The notes: generated from the sequence alone by a model not told the origin. A stretch of 64,000 nucleotides of DNA from Aporrectodea caliginosa (GCA_020284085.1 JACEVL010000831.1:1-64000); one strand, 5' to 3'; shown: positions 21,787 through 36,100, numbered from the stretch's first letter. Program-made: numbers and translations.

Positions 21787-22667
21787 ATTCTATTCTATTC
21801 TATTCTATTTATGGACTTATAAAGCGCCTCTCGCAGTACAACCTAATCAGAAGCGCTTCCAGTGCGAAGGGCCCCTCGAAAAAAGAAAAGTCTTAAGAGA
21901 ACGAGCAGAAACAGTGGTACCTCCAGATAACATTACATTACAGTTAAAGCAGGGAGGTCATTCCACAGCAAAGGTCCACCGGAGGCATAGGCACGATGCT
22001 GTGCTGTGGCAGTCCGAGACCTCGGAACTAGAAGGTCATGATGGTCAGAAGAGCGGAGAGGACATCCAGAGGTAGCTGAGATAGGCCGTCTCATAAGATC
22101 ACAGAGGTAGCGTGGAGCTTGACCTAAAAACGTTTTACACGTAAGAAAAAGAATTTTAAACTGAATTCGAGCAGTTAGAGGAAGCCAATGAAGGTCTTGA
22201 CTCATGAAAGTCGAAATATGAGAGAAACGAGGTAGGCGGGCAATTAAACGAGCAGCAGAATTAAGTACTGATTGCAGTGGAGCCAGGCGGAGTTTTGGTA
22301 GGCCCATAAGTAACGAGTTACAGTAGTCAATGCGAGAACAGACAAAGGCATGAACCATGGAAGAAAAAAATCGGCGAGGGACAGATCGTCGAATGGCACG
22401 TAGACGCCGCAAGTGATAAAAACTGGACCGAGAGAGATTAGAGATATGTGCAGAGAAAGAAAGAGTACTGTCAAGAGTAACACCCAGGTTACGGACATTT
22501 GTCGAGAAAGTAAATTGAGGGAACTGCTTGGCAAGTAAATCGTAATCAAGTTTAATTAGCTGTTGGCGAGTGCCAAGCCAGATCAATCGAGTCTTGGAAG
22601 AGTTGAGTGATGGGTACAAATGCGAAGTCACACTATTGCACCATGACATCTTTGTGTTGAGACACAT
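21787..22667 (-). mobile_element. 5'-truncated CR1/L2-like LINE (copy 2)
   Basis: An open minus-strand frame of 244 codons encodes the palm/thumb and C-terminal part of a non-LTR reverse transcriptase. It shows LNSSKTRLIWLGTRQQL, VRNLGVTLDSTLSFSAHI, SRIDYCNSLLMGLP, LHWLPLTARIQFKIL and GGPLLWNDLPAL. The upstream catalytic FADD block is missing (5' truncation). The 3' end has GAGAGGCGCTTTATAAGTCC and an (ATAGA)n tail at 21788-21810. The near-intact frame suggests moderate age. Confidence 0.92.
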
Positions 22668-22679
22668 TTATGTTTCATG

Positions 22680-23465
22680 TGTGTTCATGAACGTAAATGG
22701 AGATATGTAACACAGGAAGTAGCTTGCAATGAAGGAATCTCAAATATCACTTGCGATGCTTAATACACTTGACCCCATTCAGACCATGACAGTCTCAATA
22801 TTGCATTTGCCCCAATTTTGGTACAGAGTATGAATGTTCTTGGCACAAGCACACATCACCACTTCAGAAACCAGAATGGAAAACAAGAATTGCTAGATGG
22901 CAAGACAAAATGAATCCAGAATGGAAAACAAGAATTGCCAGATGTCAAGATAAGGATCAAAACTGTCTGCTGAGATTCTGTCAAGTCATGAAAACTTGAA
23001 ATTTCTCAGTGCCAAACAAAATGCAAATCATGCATGATGATTTATTCACTGCTGCTCATCCAGATGAAGCCTGCTCAAGGTAGGTCAGTTTCAGTACCAG
23101 AACATCAATGCTCTGAAGAGTCTGACAAAGGGAAAGAATGTGAGGCAGAGCTGCGATACTTTCATGGCGTATTGGGTGTTTGATTCAAAAGAGCGATATT
23201 AGACAAGGGGAATTAAATTTCAACATAATGGGATTAAAAACTCACTAGAATGCTCGTACCTCAGAAGTCATTATTACTCTCAGTCATAAATTAGTAAAGT
23301 AGAAGCTAAAGTAAAGTAATAGGCAAAAGTAATAATGTGGATGACGGTGTATAGCACTTTCTTCTGATTTATTATGTCCTTGAAATTCGAAAGCACCTGG
23401 ATTTGACCAGCATTAATTTAGTACGACTTCAGACATTCGTCCACTTGAGATTGTCCTTTTGACAG
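22680..23465. other. Gene-downstream region; one tandem pair
   Basis: Includes a 46-bp tandem duplication at about 22872-22955 (AGAATGGAAAACAAGAATTG occurs twice). The rest is unique. It lies 3' of the NDST gene. Confidence 0.55.
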
Positions 23466-23471
23466 TTTATT
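23466..23471 (-). terminator. Candidate NDST polyadenylation signal
   Basis: AATAAA on the minus strand, about 410 bases past the NDST stop codon. Another AATAAA lies near 23370. The choice between them needs transcript data. Confidence 0.4.
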
Positions 23472-23883
23472 AAGCCTTTCTCCTGGAAGATTGACAAAAC
23501 GATTGTTCCTGCAGCAATTCCGGATTCACTACATGATGCCTCACAGCACAACTGAGATTACGAAGAGATGCCGTGTGCTGCCGTGCATCAGTTTCAACCA
23601 TGATTACATCACCATTATTGTTGTCATCTGATACCGTCACCAATATCATCACTGTACAATACGAGGACATCGACACGACTTATAGATACAAGTCCGTTCT
23701 GCAGTCGGAAGCAGCCAAGAGTAACCACGTCATCGGAGCAACAGTCCGTGACCAGTCTTCTTTTCTTCTCCAGCATCTTAAGTCCTTGAACGCATGTTCG
23801 AACGATCGGTTGGCCGGTTGGCCCGGATGCTGTCCATGGAAGAGACAGAGGAGGGAAACTCAGATCCTCCTGTGTCTCCGATG

Positions 23884-24106
23884 TCACCTCCAGTTGCTCA
23901 GTTCCTCCGTCAGCCAATCGGGAACCGGTTGGCCCAGCCTCCCAAGCAGCTTCGACAGAGCGACGTTCGGCTTGTGGTAGAAGTTCTTGAGGAGTGCCTC
24001 TGACCGGGTGTCCATCGGAGGATAACGCCGCCCCTTTCCACGGCCAAGGCACTTGGTCTTATCGTTCCCAACTATCTGACAGAAGAAACCTTTCTTCTTA
24101 TCAAAT
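23884..24106 (-). CDS. NDST: NDST exon 12 (C-terminus)
   Basis: Acceptor TTTGATAG before 24106. Completes Lys832, then reads [10 protein letters not shown] ... [13 protein letters not shown] ... [16 protein letters not shown] and stops (TGA at 23886-23884). The two cysteines correspond to the conserved disulfide of the sulfotransferase domain, and the KGRxYP segment contacts PAPS in the family. Residues 832-905. Confidence 0.97.
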
Positions 24107-27100
24107 CTATCAAAGAAACACAACAACATCAAGTAAAGTGAAACAAATCCAACAAAAATAATAATAATACTAGTATTTATAAATACATGCAACATCATTT
24201 CTGTTTCTAGGTAACTTGTATATGGAATCATCATCACCAGGAATTTCATGAGCAATGGACTTATGAATGAGAGGCTACAGCATGAGACACAGTAACTCGA
24301 AGAATACATTTAACTCATAGCAGACATAAAACTTTCCTCTCTTTGGATCATTCACAGGTTTTATGTCCAGTTTTGGTTGTCTCTCTTTCTTTGTCTTTTA
24401 CTTAAAACATCTGTTTATCGACATGCAAATACTCATGACCACATTTTAAAATTTTAGTTAAGTAAGTAAGTATATTCTTTATTGTACCAGCTGCAATCCG
24501 CATTCTGTTCGAAAGTTTGCTTACTTGATCAGTTTGGAGTAATCTAGGAATTGGTCAACTTCAAGAAAACTCTGAACAGCATTCATGATTTCGATGGGAT
24601 TACTACGAAGCATTTCTCCATCGATTATCATCAGCTAAACACAGAAACAAGCACAGTGAATAGAAAATGCCAAATGCAAACACAAGCATAATGTTATCTT
24701 AAGTCACACCTTTTTAGATCTGCTAGACAGACACGTCACAGTGCCTCTGTGAGGTTCTAACAATGTGCTATATAAGCGTTTAGATATAAATGTACACATG
24801 TTTGTATAGTAACCGTATATGGCCTGGACCCAGCTAATTTTTCAATGAATTGATTGTGTGAGATCCTTCACCACTGCTGCTCGTCTGAATGGATGCCACG
24901 CCATTTAATTAATTTAAGGTGCCTGAGCAAGGACCATGCTAGCCCACGATTTAAATCTCTTACACAAGCCACCATCGGGAAGTGAACCGCAATCCGCATG
25001 CTCTCTAACACAGAGGCGCATGAGAAGCAGCCTATGCTCTAACCAATGTATCTAACTGGGCCAGTAGATAAATAAATGACGTTCTAAGTTTAGTTACTAG
25101 TAAATAAAACACTGGGCTCACAATTCAGGAGAAGTCAACAGTTCACGGTCAAGCCGTCGCCTAACCACTGGACACCATGGGAACTGTTTCATTCATCATC
25201 TGCTGTTGCTTAAGCCTAAAATTCTTCAAAACCTTGAATCACACACACCTCTACTTACATAATGCTTGGATGATAATCTGGTGGTTGTGTACGTAACTAC
25301 GCTGAGCAATTGTCACCAATTTGGTAGTATAACAAGCTGGGAAGCAAATAGCACGTCCTGCAAAACATGGCTCTGCGTGCATGACCTTGGGATTTGTTCA
25401 TTGCAGCTAAAGGGCTTACGGAAAGGAAATGAGCACCCCCTACATCCTATAATGGGACACAGGACATTCACTTACTTTACATTATCCTGCCACAGCTTAC
25501 AAACTCAATGAGGACGAAAGCAATGCTGACCTGTGATTGGTCGTAGTAGCTAAGCCAACGCTCCAGGTGCTGAGCATAAAGACCTGGATTTAGACAGCGA
25601 TGTTTAATCTCTTTCAACGGGTGGCGTGCATTCTCATCAGCACTCATGATCTCATAGAAGGAGTGCTCAAGGGCCACCGGATCTTCATGAGCTCTCATGT
25701 GCTGAAAAGAAACAACAGGAAAAATGCAGAATATCTAAAGAAAATAAAAAACTAACTTAATTCCTAAGCGAAAATGCCACCAGGGTAGATAAGTAAACTC
25801 AAAGCAAAATTTGAATATCTATATTGGGGAATTTGATAAAGAATGACTTAAAAATAAAGTACATCCCTTGTCACAAAAATTGGCTGGTCAAGTTTCTCCA
25901 CGAGCGGCAGCACATGACACGCTATGGAAGACAGACATCAACACTGGCAGTCTGGCACCCATCAATGCCAGCGTTGTTCAGGGGTCCGGGTTTGGTCCGT
26001 CGGGTTACGTCATAGATGCTTCTGATTTACATCCTATTCACTGCCTGAACAAGATCAGCAAGTATGCAGATGATACTTACTTAATCACTGGAGCTAGCAT
26101 GAGGCACTCGATTCAAGAGGAGCTGAACAACGTATCTGACTGGGCGGAAAGGAACAATCTTAGACTGAATAAGAACAAATCTCGTGAAATGCTGATCTTC
26201 CGACGTGGCTGCAGAAACAAGGATGTCCCGCCCGTAATGGATATGGAGCGAGTAACCGAAATGGTTATACTAGGAGTCACTATCTCCGACGACTTAAGAG
26301 CATCAGCTCATGTCCGTCAGGTGGTGGGCGCCTGCTCAAGCTCGCTACATGCGATCAGAGTTCTGAGGGCACACGGTCTTCCATCAGCGGCGCTTCACGA
26401 GGTCACACGGGCTACCACAATTGCACGCCTTCTGTATGCCTCACCGGCCTGGTGGGGGTACACCTCCGCCAGTGATCGAAACGGTCTACAAAGGTTTTTA
26501 CAGCGAGTCAAGCGAATGGGTTACCTCCTGCCTCAGCAGCCAGATGTAGTCTGTATGATGGAAAAGGGACAATCAGCTTTTTCAGGCAGTCATATGGAAC
26601 TCAAGTCATGTACTGCGCAGCCTTTTTCCACCGACAGTCCGACGGAGCTATGCACTGCGCCAAAGACCTCATGACTTTGAATTGCCAAATAAAGACGATC
26701 GTAGCTTCATCCCCCGTGTGCTCTTTAAGTCAATATCAAAGAGATAACCCATCCAATCCATCGGTTCATTGTCGTACTGACAGTACACTAATAATTATAG
26801 CTATTTTCTTCTATGTGAAAAGTTGCGGTCTGTCAACTTTCTATTTTCAATAAACGAAATTATATAAAAATGGTATAACCACGTCTTGGCTATGTGCAGT
26901 TAGTTAACCATGACATCGTTGAAGAAGAATGGAACGAGTAGAAGGAAAGAGAGTTGGAGATCATAGACGACAGGCGAGAGAATAAAGAAATGACAGATAG
27001 AGCTATAAACAGCTAAACACTTAAAAATAAGACTGTGTTATTGAAAATTGATACCTATTCTTAATAAAGAGAATATATTATGTCATCGATAACCCTACAT

Positions 27101-30100
27101 CCTAGACTTACAGATAAAATATATAACAAATGGACAAAAGATTTATCTCACAAGAAGAACTTTCAGACAGTCTGGTTCATCAGTTTTTTTTGTCTGATAG
27201 TGTAGCAATTCAGAAACTTCGATATTGTCAGTGTCTAATGCACAAGGCATCAACTGATGGTACATCAAAGCCATGCTGTAATCAAGTTAACATCCAGACG
27301 ATCAGACTGTGATAAGAGATCTATTTCAGCAGATGAAGTTCCAGACCATCTGGTTCATCAGTTATCTGTTGCTCTATTGACTATAGCAATCTATCAATTA
27401 ATGAGACAATAAAATATACTTTGTAAAAGAAATAAAAGGAAGCGTGGTCATAACTCACTTGATACCAGGAATAAGCTCTCCTTGCCGGATGAATGAGAAT
27501 GCAGATGAGTTTAGCCCGTGGAAGGAGCGCAAATGCTCTTTCTGGAACCTCTTCACTGTCAAAGTAATTGGCGCTCTTCTCAAAGACTATATGTCGAGTT
27601 CCATTGTCTGGAAGTGGAAAGTGTTCCATGTACCTGCATGACAACAAAAACCACTTCACTATTATGCACTCGCTTACTTTGCTGTTTTTGGAAAACTGAA
27701 CCTGTACAAAATCAAACCACATTAGGCCAGGTAAGGTTTGCTCTTATGCTATACTTTATTATTTTCACTTGTTGTTTCTAATAATTGGTAATTGTAATTG
27801 GAACCTATGAGCCGGAAGCACCACTTCAAGGCAAACTCATAAGATGCGCCCCCAGCCCAAAAGACATAACAGACTTAAGTAAGTAAGTACAGCTGCCATG
27901 TCCATAGTGATTGTGGGGAGATGCCACTCCTTGGGCCTTGGGCTGGCAGTGGAAAATCCTAAGGTCCTGGATGTCGGGCCAGTGCATTGCAGGAATTGCC
28001 ATTTATTTCCAGTCCATGCCAGGACAAAATCATGCCAAATTGGTCACAGAGAAATGTCAGCACAAACAAATAATGCCCATTAAACCGTTTAATTACAGAA
28101 TGAGCTCGCTACATGAAAAATTTGATATCCATTTATCTATTTGTTTACTATTTTTAGGATAGAATACAACAAGTCAATAGTTGGTGTAAATTCTAAATCA
28201 ATCCTGAAAGCTAATCAAGTAACCAATTTCAGTTTAAAATTCCAGCAACAACGTATATTACAAATACAAAATGGTCTTCCTACGAACCAGTCAAGACCTC
28301 TGAAGTAATTCTTTCCGTTAAAGAACTGGACTTCTTCAAAAGTGTTCGGACTCTCAAAGTTAGAAGCAACTGACGGATGCATTGAGAGGAAAGTGTAGAG
28401 AGCGGTTGTTCCTAAGTAAGCAAACACATCAACACGTTCCACATTATATAACTGTTACACTTTACAAATGCTTTCATATTCTGCGACCGCAGCAGTGTAC
28501 AAAACTTACGTTGACTAAAATTTTATTATCACTTATCATCAAGTACATAACCCGATGTTTATGTAAGTACCTCCTGCATGCCTCTCAAAGTGTCAAGAAA
28601 AACCAATTTAGTTCAACCTAATCTTGGAACTCCTATTGTAGTTCAGTAATAATGAATCACGTTGACACAAAGCCAGTTTTCAATCTAACGTCAATTAAAC
28701 ATGAAGAAAGAATCTTGCTAGTTAGTCACCAACCAGTTTTCTGTGGTCCAATGACCAGAAAGTGCGGCAGACGTTCACAAGACTTCATGTCAGACCAGAT
28801 TTCCAGGTGTCGATGATCATCACAAGGATTCTTAAACATCACAAAATGTCAACATTATCATTATAATAATTTATTATAATAATTTCTGAACTTTTTATGA
28901 AGCACCCAATGTAATGACAAATTGATGGAGAAGTGCAGAAATCAAGCCAAGTTAATGATTTAACACTTTAATGAAAAGTGTGTACTAAAAGTGACTGAAA
29001 ACCAATGCAGCTCGTCACTGAAGTACGTTCAGAATTCAACTCATGCCAAATTTCAGATTCAAGTCATGATGCTAATCTCAATCAAATGTCATAAGTATGC
29101 AATATAAAATTCTCTATATCCACAACTCAAATTCTGTATTCATGACTCAAATTCTGTATTCATGACTCAAATTCTGTATTCACAGTTCTAATTCTGCATT
29201 CATGACTCAAATTCTGTATTCACGACTCAAATTCTGTATTCGTGACTCAAACCGACTCAATATATGACCTGTACTTTGACTCAAACTGTAACTCAGAGTC
29301 TACTCCAGACATCAAATTCAGATAAATCGAACATAAAACTTTAACCTATAATAGTCAGGGCAGACTCTGCCAGATTATGAAGACGAATGTTCCATCAGTT
29401 CAGAATGTACCCCAGGCAAGAAAAAGCCATACTCAGCTATGGCACATTCAGAGTTACACAAATCAATTAAGAAAATGTTCACAAATGAAAACTGATGGAC
29501 TTTGAAGCAAACATGGAATGAAGATGAAGAGGTTGGTCAGAGCACAATGTTTTATTAATCATCAGAACAATCAACCCGATGTCACACACACATCAGTTGC
29601 CTGTTGGAAGCCAATGACAGTTTTATGAACAAGAAGTGATAACATATTCACCTCTCGCATCAAAGTACAGGTCATATATATGTCTTCTGTAGCAAGGTCA
29701 TACTAACAATACAGCTGTTTGAATGCCTCTTCAAAAGTTCCTGAAAGCAAGGCCCCAGATCAAAGAATCTTTTGATGCTGTGTACAACCAACACCACACC
29801 TTTTTAACTTCTACCTTATGTTCTTATTTGCAGCATTCCACATTACTACATTTTTGGGAGAAAATGGTGATGGTTGAATGGTAATACACAGGCACGAAGA
29901 ACAGAAGTATGTGAGTTCAATACCCACTGGCCCATAAGGTTGACTCAGCCTTCCACTCCCTAGAGGTGACGGTCAAATGAGCAGCAGTAGGACGGATCGG
30001 TGCCTAACAGGCTGCCATACACTTATAAATCGACGCTTGTTTAACTTGTTATCAAATGTTCCTACTATTTCATGTAATCCTACTGTGGTTTGTCAGTTTG

Positions 30101-33100
30101 AATTGAATAAATGAATATTATTAAAATTATGTTCGTTTTAATTATTAGTTTCAAATTCCCAATTTATACTAAACTCTAATTCATTTGATTCATCTGTTAT
30201 GAGCCACATACTGCTGTTAGCTTAAGAGATGTTTTCCATTAATACCATTTAGAATTCTATCCATAAAGAATTACATCATAATTTAATAGGATTGGTTAGT
30301 TTCACATGTGTTATTTGTTTTCCCTTTTTCATTTACCTACAACCTCTGGTACATAGCTTACAAGTACATTATTATAATTTTATTTTTATAATAATTTTTT
30401 TCTACTGTCAGTGTTGTCACATTATAATCATAGTAAATATCGCTATTATTATCAATACAATTGGTCAGTGTTATCATTATCATTATGTTGATCACTCCCA
30501 AAGACTGCAGGCGCCCTGTTGCTGTTATTACCATTGAGTTGCCTAAGTGGAGTATAAACCGTCACACATAAACAACTACATTAAAAGGAACAAAACAAAT
30601 GCAGTGTAACGGTCACTGAAAGTGGAAGAGGAGTAAACCATTAGACATGATTAAATGATGACCTCCTGGCTGTGATGACGAATGAATGGCAGATGATATG
30701 GGCACTGCTACGATAAGCTGTAATTACCAAACTGATGATGATAATGATAGTGATGATGATGATAATGATCATGATCATGATAGTGACGATGATGGTGGTA
30801 ATGATGAAGTTGATGAATAAGGCAACACAGAAGAAGATTATTGTATAGAGATATAATAATAAAAGTCATGAACATAGGACAAAACTGCATGCCACAAATA
30901 ATGAGTATAGAGTTACTAATATACTGTAACCAAAATTCTGATATCAGGCATCAATGTCAGGGATTGGACCTAAAAATTCGTCAAGTTTTAAGACAATAAC
31001 CTCATTTTGGTTGAAACAGTTACCTACTGAAACCACACACTGAGTTAAAGAACAAAACAAATGGAGAGCAATAAAGCTCACTGAAAGTGAAAGAGGAGCT
31101 TTTGTCTTCCTCTCTGTGTCTTCCTCTCTGTGCTCCATCTTATCCTAAGGAACTCTATGTATTGGTCTCATCCATACCTGGCCATAGATCTCTTCACTCT
31201 GCCATGCAAGGTGACCACGTAATCTAACCCGTCCAAATTTTCATAGTCCATGAAAGCAGATTTACTGTGATGGGCCAATCTCTCTGGAATAGGTTGCCTA
31301 GCAACCTACGATATGAGCTCCTCGACCTTTTTGCCCCTTTTCCGTAAGCACTTGAAAACAATCACGTTTGCCATGGATTTGTGTATATATTGTTATCATA
31401 TTTATTGTCAAGTTGGTAACACCTCTAGTGTGTTCATCTTGACATGGAGCATATAAATTTGGGATTACAATTACAAAATTACAGTTACAATGTGTTTCTT
31501 GATATGGTTTCCAAAGATGCATTACAATAAGATACTGGTGCAATAATAATAATAATAATAATAAATAATAATAATAATTAATAATAATAATAAATAATAA
31601 TAATAAATAATAATAATAATAACATTATTATTAATATTAATAATAATAATTTTTAGAAAATACCAAAAAATAATAATATTAATTAAAGAATACTTCTTCT
31701 TACGCGCCAGATGGGTGTTTTCTCATTGGGGTAGAGGTTGAAGTAGATGTTGGCGAGTTTCATGGGTGTCACAGTCTGGAGCCGAAGGTTTGTCCAGCAC
31801 TGCAGGAATTTGAAGACACTTTCGAACGTGTAGAGCCCGAGTCTATCATTGCCGTAGTTCGAAAGATGAGTCATAAATATGCTTATCTGGACAGAAATTC
31901 ATAACGAAAGCTCTTATGCAACGCGGATCAGGGACTACAAATATGGTTTCAACAGTCTACTTTGCATACGGAACTCTATTGGCCGGATCCTACATGTGTG
32001 CAAGAGATAACCAGAGGGGATTTTTCCAGTTATGTGAGCATCATTTGCTTACAGATGAACCTTCTCTTTCTTACGAATTTTGATGGCAATCATCAAGCAG
32101 TGAAATAAGGTGCATGCAGAATAAAACATTAATACTTCAATTACGAGCTGCACTGGTTTCCGAGTCGCTAAAATTAGTAGTCTCATTGTCAAAGTGTTAA
32201 TGAATCCCTGTCAGAGCAAGAGGCAGATTTAGAGGAAGGCCCTCCAGGCAGACAACCCCCCAGTTCAAGCAGAGACAGAATCTGCATAGTGTTTGAAGGG
32301 TGACAAAGCCTTAAACAGGTAGGAGGTGCTGTAACTAGAAGCACCATACGACCCATACTGGAGTCTTCAAATGGAATCATTTATTTATTAAATAATTTTA
32401 CTAACAACTGCCCTTTATAGATTAGTCCACTGGACTTGAAAGATTTCTTAAGGAAGTGCAAAGAGCAATTTTTAATACAAGGAAAACCCTTCCTTGTGGA
32501 TTGCCTGGCTCGACAGCAAATTGCCTAGCAGTAATAGGTGCATGATAAACTAAACCCCAGACTCCAATTTGAATGGCTAACAAAATTAATATTGTATTGT
32601 ATTGTATTTGAACACTTGTTATAGCGCCCCAACCAGATTTCCCATTCAGAGGCGCTCCCGACTACTGCGCCGAACGCTGAATCGGAGTTTCACGCCGAGC
32701 GCATGAGCAATTGCGAGTGAAGGACTTGCCCAGGGTCCTACGCGGCGACTTTGAGGTGGATTCGAACCCGCAACCCTCCAGCTGCAAGGCACCGAACATA
32801 CCCTAAACCACCGCGCCCCAGTTGTATTGTGATGTGTTGTATTGTGTGTTGTATTGTACTCCACGTTTATAATGCGACCGAGCCACCCGCAGTAAAGATC
32901 CGAGAAATTAATCTCTGATAATCCGACCCGACCGGGAAGCGAACCCGGATCCTTAATAGGAGTTTGTTCTCCCCAATGCATCACCGTTAGGATTTCCTCC
33001 TTGGTCTGGCGATGCCTCTTGGGAGCAGGCCCACCGACAGAAATTCCGGGCCCCTAGGCAGAGCAATCACGGGCCCCTAACTTTTTTTGAACAAACTGAA

Positions 33101-36100
33101 TTTTTTTTTTTTACTTCCACACACAAATTTCTGATGACTTTTTTTTTTTTTTTGCTTTTCCGTGAAATTGTCACAAGCAAAATTGTCACAAGCCGCATTT
33201 TCCGCCCTCCCGGGCCCCCTCGTTACGTTCTATTTTATAAGGCTTAACATCATAAACTTTGTATATACATCATAAACTTTGTATATCTTATTATAATATA
33301 TATCATAAGTTGATTGCGGGCCCGGCCCGGGCCCCTAAAAGTCGCCGGGCCCCTGGGCATTTGCCCCCCTGCCCCCCCCTCTCGGCGGGCCTGCTTGGGA
33401 GTGGTGCTCTGCCTCCTCCTCTCACAGTGGTCACAGCCTCTCCTCTGCTGCCCATGGAGACCTGGCTGTTCCTTTTGTGTGCACAGCTACTATACAGCGC
33501 CTGGCATTTTCTGTGATTGGCCCAATGACATGGAACTGACTCCCTCTGGAACTGTGTCTCCCTCAGGGTCTCTTACTCTCTGTTCTATCAGTTGCTCAAG
33601 ACTGTTCTCTTCTGCTTGGCCTGGGTCAGGAGGCGCCTCTGAGTAGGGGGCCGTCCATAAAGTACGTCACGCTATTTTTGACCATTTTTACCCCCCTCCC
33701 CCTGTCACAAACTGTCACAAAACTCGGACCCCCTAAAGTACGTCACACTTTCAACATAGAAATAATAATACTTCCGAAAGCAAGGCTAATACATAAACAA
33801 GGCTTCGCAACAGCATTATTACTAGCGCTCCTAGCGAGAGGAATCGTGAAAAACACATTCAGGAGATATGCATTTCATGCTATTTTGACATAAAACTAAT
33901 TAAAATGTTTCAGAAAATTTTTGAAAATTATTTTTAAAGCTATGAAATTCTACTAAAAAAATAAAAAATAAATTATAAATAAAATATAAAAAAAAATAAA
34001 TGTGTGACGTCACACATGGCCTGACCCCCCCCCCTGTCACAAACTGTCACACTTTCGTAAACCCCCTCCCCTGGAGCGTGGCGTACTTTATGGGCGGCCC
34101 CTAGAGATCTTGAAGAGGCGCTATATAAATTCTGATTGATTGATTAATAGATTGATTGATTGACCGATTGATTTACCACTGCAGTTGGGCTGGGAGCACC
34201 TCTGATTAGGTATATTGGAGGGGCACTATAAAACTGCTCTCAGTGAATCAGGATTTGGCCCTTAACAGTTAAAATGCAAGCACGCCAATAGTTAGTCTTC
34301 ACTGACCTGGTTGTAGAGGATGATCTGGAAAAGGTCTCCACCTCGAATACTCAAATCGAGCTTCTCACGACCTCCTGGAAACTTATTTATGAAGATTGTG
34401 TGGGTGAAGAGACCGCACGTCTGGCGTGGTAAAACCTAAAGAAACATTACAAACACAGCTCTGTATTTTCACAAATGACTAAACCGACACTCACTGCAAA
34501 AGCCTTGTGTCAGTAGAATGAAAACACAGATAAAGCCATAGAACGAGTATGCGCATATTATGAATATTAAGATTTGTAGAATTTGACGAATATTGACGAA
34601 TATTGAAAGTGGCCAAAGAATATTAATTTGTTTATTTCTTGTCATATTTAATTCTTGAAAATCCGAGGTTAATTGCACAAAATTCTGTGCCAAAAACTAG
34701 GCAATAGAACAAGAACAGTGACATGTTACAGTCACTCATCTTATATCAGTAACTTCACTTAGCTTAAACTAGTAATCTTAAATTTGTTCGTAAACAAAAC
34801 GGAAACAGTGACGTCATCACCGAATACTTACGAATATTTACGAATAATAAAAATGCCCTAATATGCACAAATATTTACGAATATTAAAGCCTCAATTCAC
34901 GAATTCTCGTTCTATGGATAAAGCCGAGTCAAACTATAATGGACAAAACGTACTGATGCATGAAGATAACTAAACAAGTAATATGCAAGCATTTCTGGTA
35001 AATATTTACCTATTTGTTTCATTTCAACAGCACTATGTTTAAAATTAATGCCTCTAACAAGTAAAGTAAGTGCCTTAATATTTTGTAATTACAGAGTTAC
35101 AATAGAAATTAGCTTAAAGTAATAACTGACCTGTTCATTAATAAACATGAATGACAAGTACAAAATGACTACACTGCATGAGAATGAGTAGAATGCATGC
35201 TGAAACTCTGTACATGTACATTGTACCGAGTGAACTCGTTAAAGTGCTCCCGGATAACACGCTGTTCCACTTAACATGAAGTGATGTCATGTTCTCCAAC
35301 AACTGCAGTGTAGTGCTAATTATTGGCTTTTACAAACCAATGGACGGACGTCCAGTTGGATGGATGGACTGATGGTCAGAAGGACGGATGGTCAGATGGA
35401 CCGTTGGATGTATGGATTTAGTTAGACAATAGGTTATTTCTGTGTTAGTTTATTTTACACGCTAACTGGTCAACATCCCGTGTTGTACACCTTGTCCCTC
35501 AACAACAGAGTGTTAACGAATACACACTGTATATTTATCATCTCGTATTTAGTTTAAGAAATGAGAGAATGTGGAAAGTTTAAAACTGGGCTTGGCAGGC
35601 TGAATTTCATTTTCACATGAAAAGTATCTCACATAAAACTGTGTCATTTGCGCTTTTTGTTCGTTGTTGCTGTGGATAGTCTACCGAAGCCCTATGTAAT
35701 CAATAATTATCCTCATAATGACTGCCTTAAAACAGCATATGTAGGCTAAGTAAATACGAGGCCCTCAGCCAGCCATATAGGAAAGCAATTGACTTCTGTG
35801 CAGTGACCTGAATGTTTATGATCTACTAAGAAGCAGTTATGTTTTTCTTTAGTTATGGCTTTGATATGTCTCTGCTTGTTGTTTCTCCTTTGTGGCAAAA
35901 TAAAGGTTTTCACATAGGAAGTACCAATTGATCATTACAATAAAATATTGTAAGCACATAGGACATACAAAGTGACCATTACAACAGACTTATAGTTATA
36001 CGCATATAAGACCATTACAATGGACAACTATAAGTACATAGGAAGTATGAATTGACCATCATAATAGACAGTAGTAAGCAGACAAAATGTATAAATTGAA

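Larger units (their letters stand above)
32993..34150 (+). mobile_element. LINE 3' end interrupted by two MITEs
   Basis: When the insertions at 33026-33393 and 33647-34101 are ignored, the flanks read as one CR1/L2-like LINE end. It has [11 protein letters not shown] near 33500-33535, then GCCTGGGTCAGGAGGCGCCT, CTTGAAGAGGCGCTATATAA and a (TGAT)n tail at 34125-34165. The stop and frame changes show decay. The layout (G-rich, GGCGCTATATAA, tetranucleotide tail) matches the LINE at 55610-57352. Confidence 0.78.

Noticed and set aside
29126..29250. Regular 20-bp repeats resembling a CRISPR array
   Set aside because: Units are head-to-tail with no spacers and lie in an animal intron, so this is a minisatellite.
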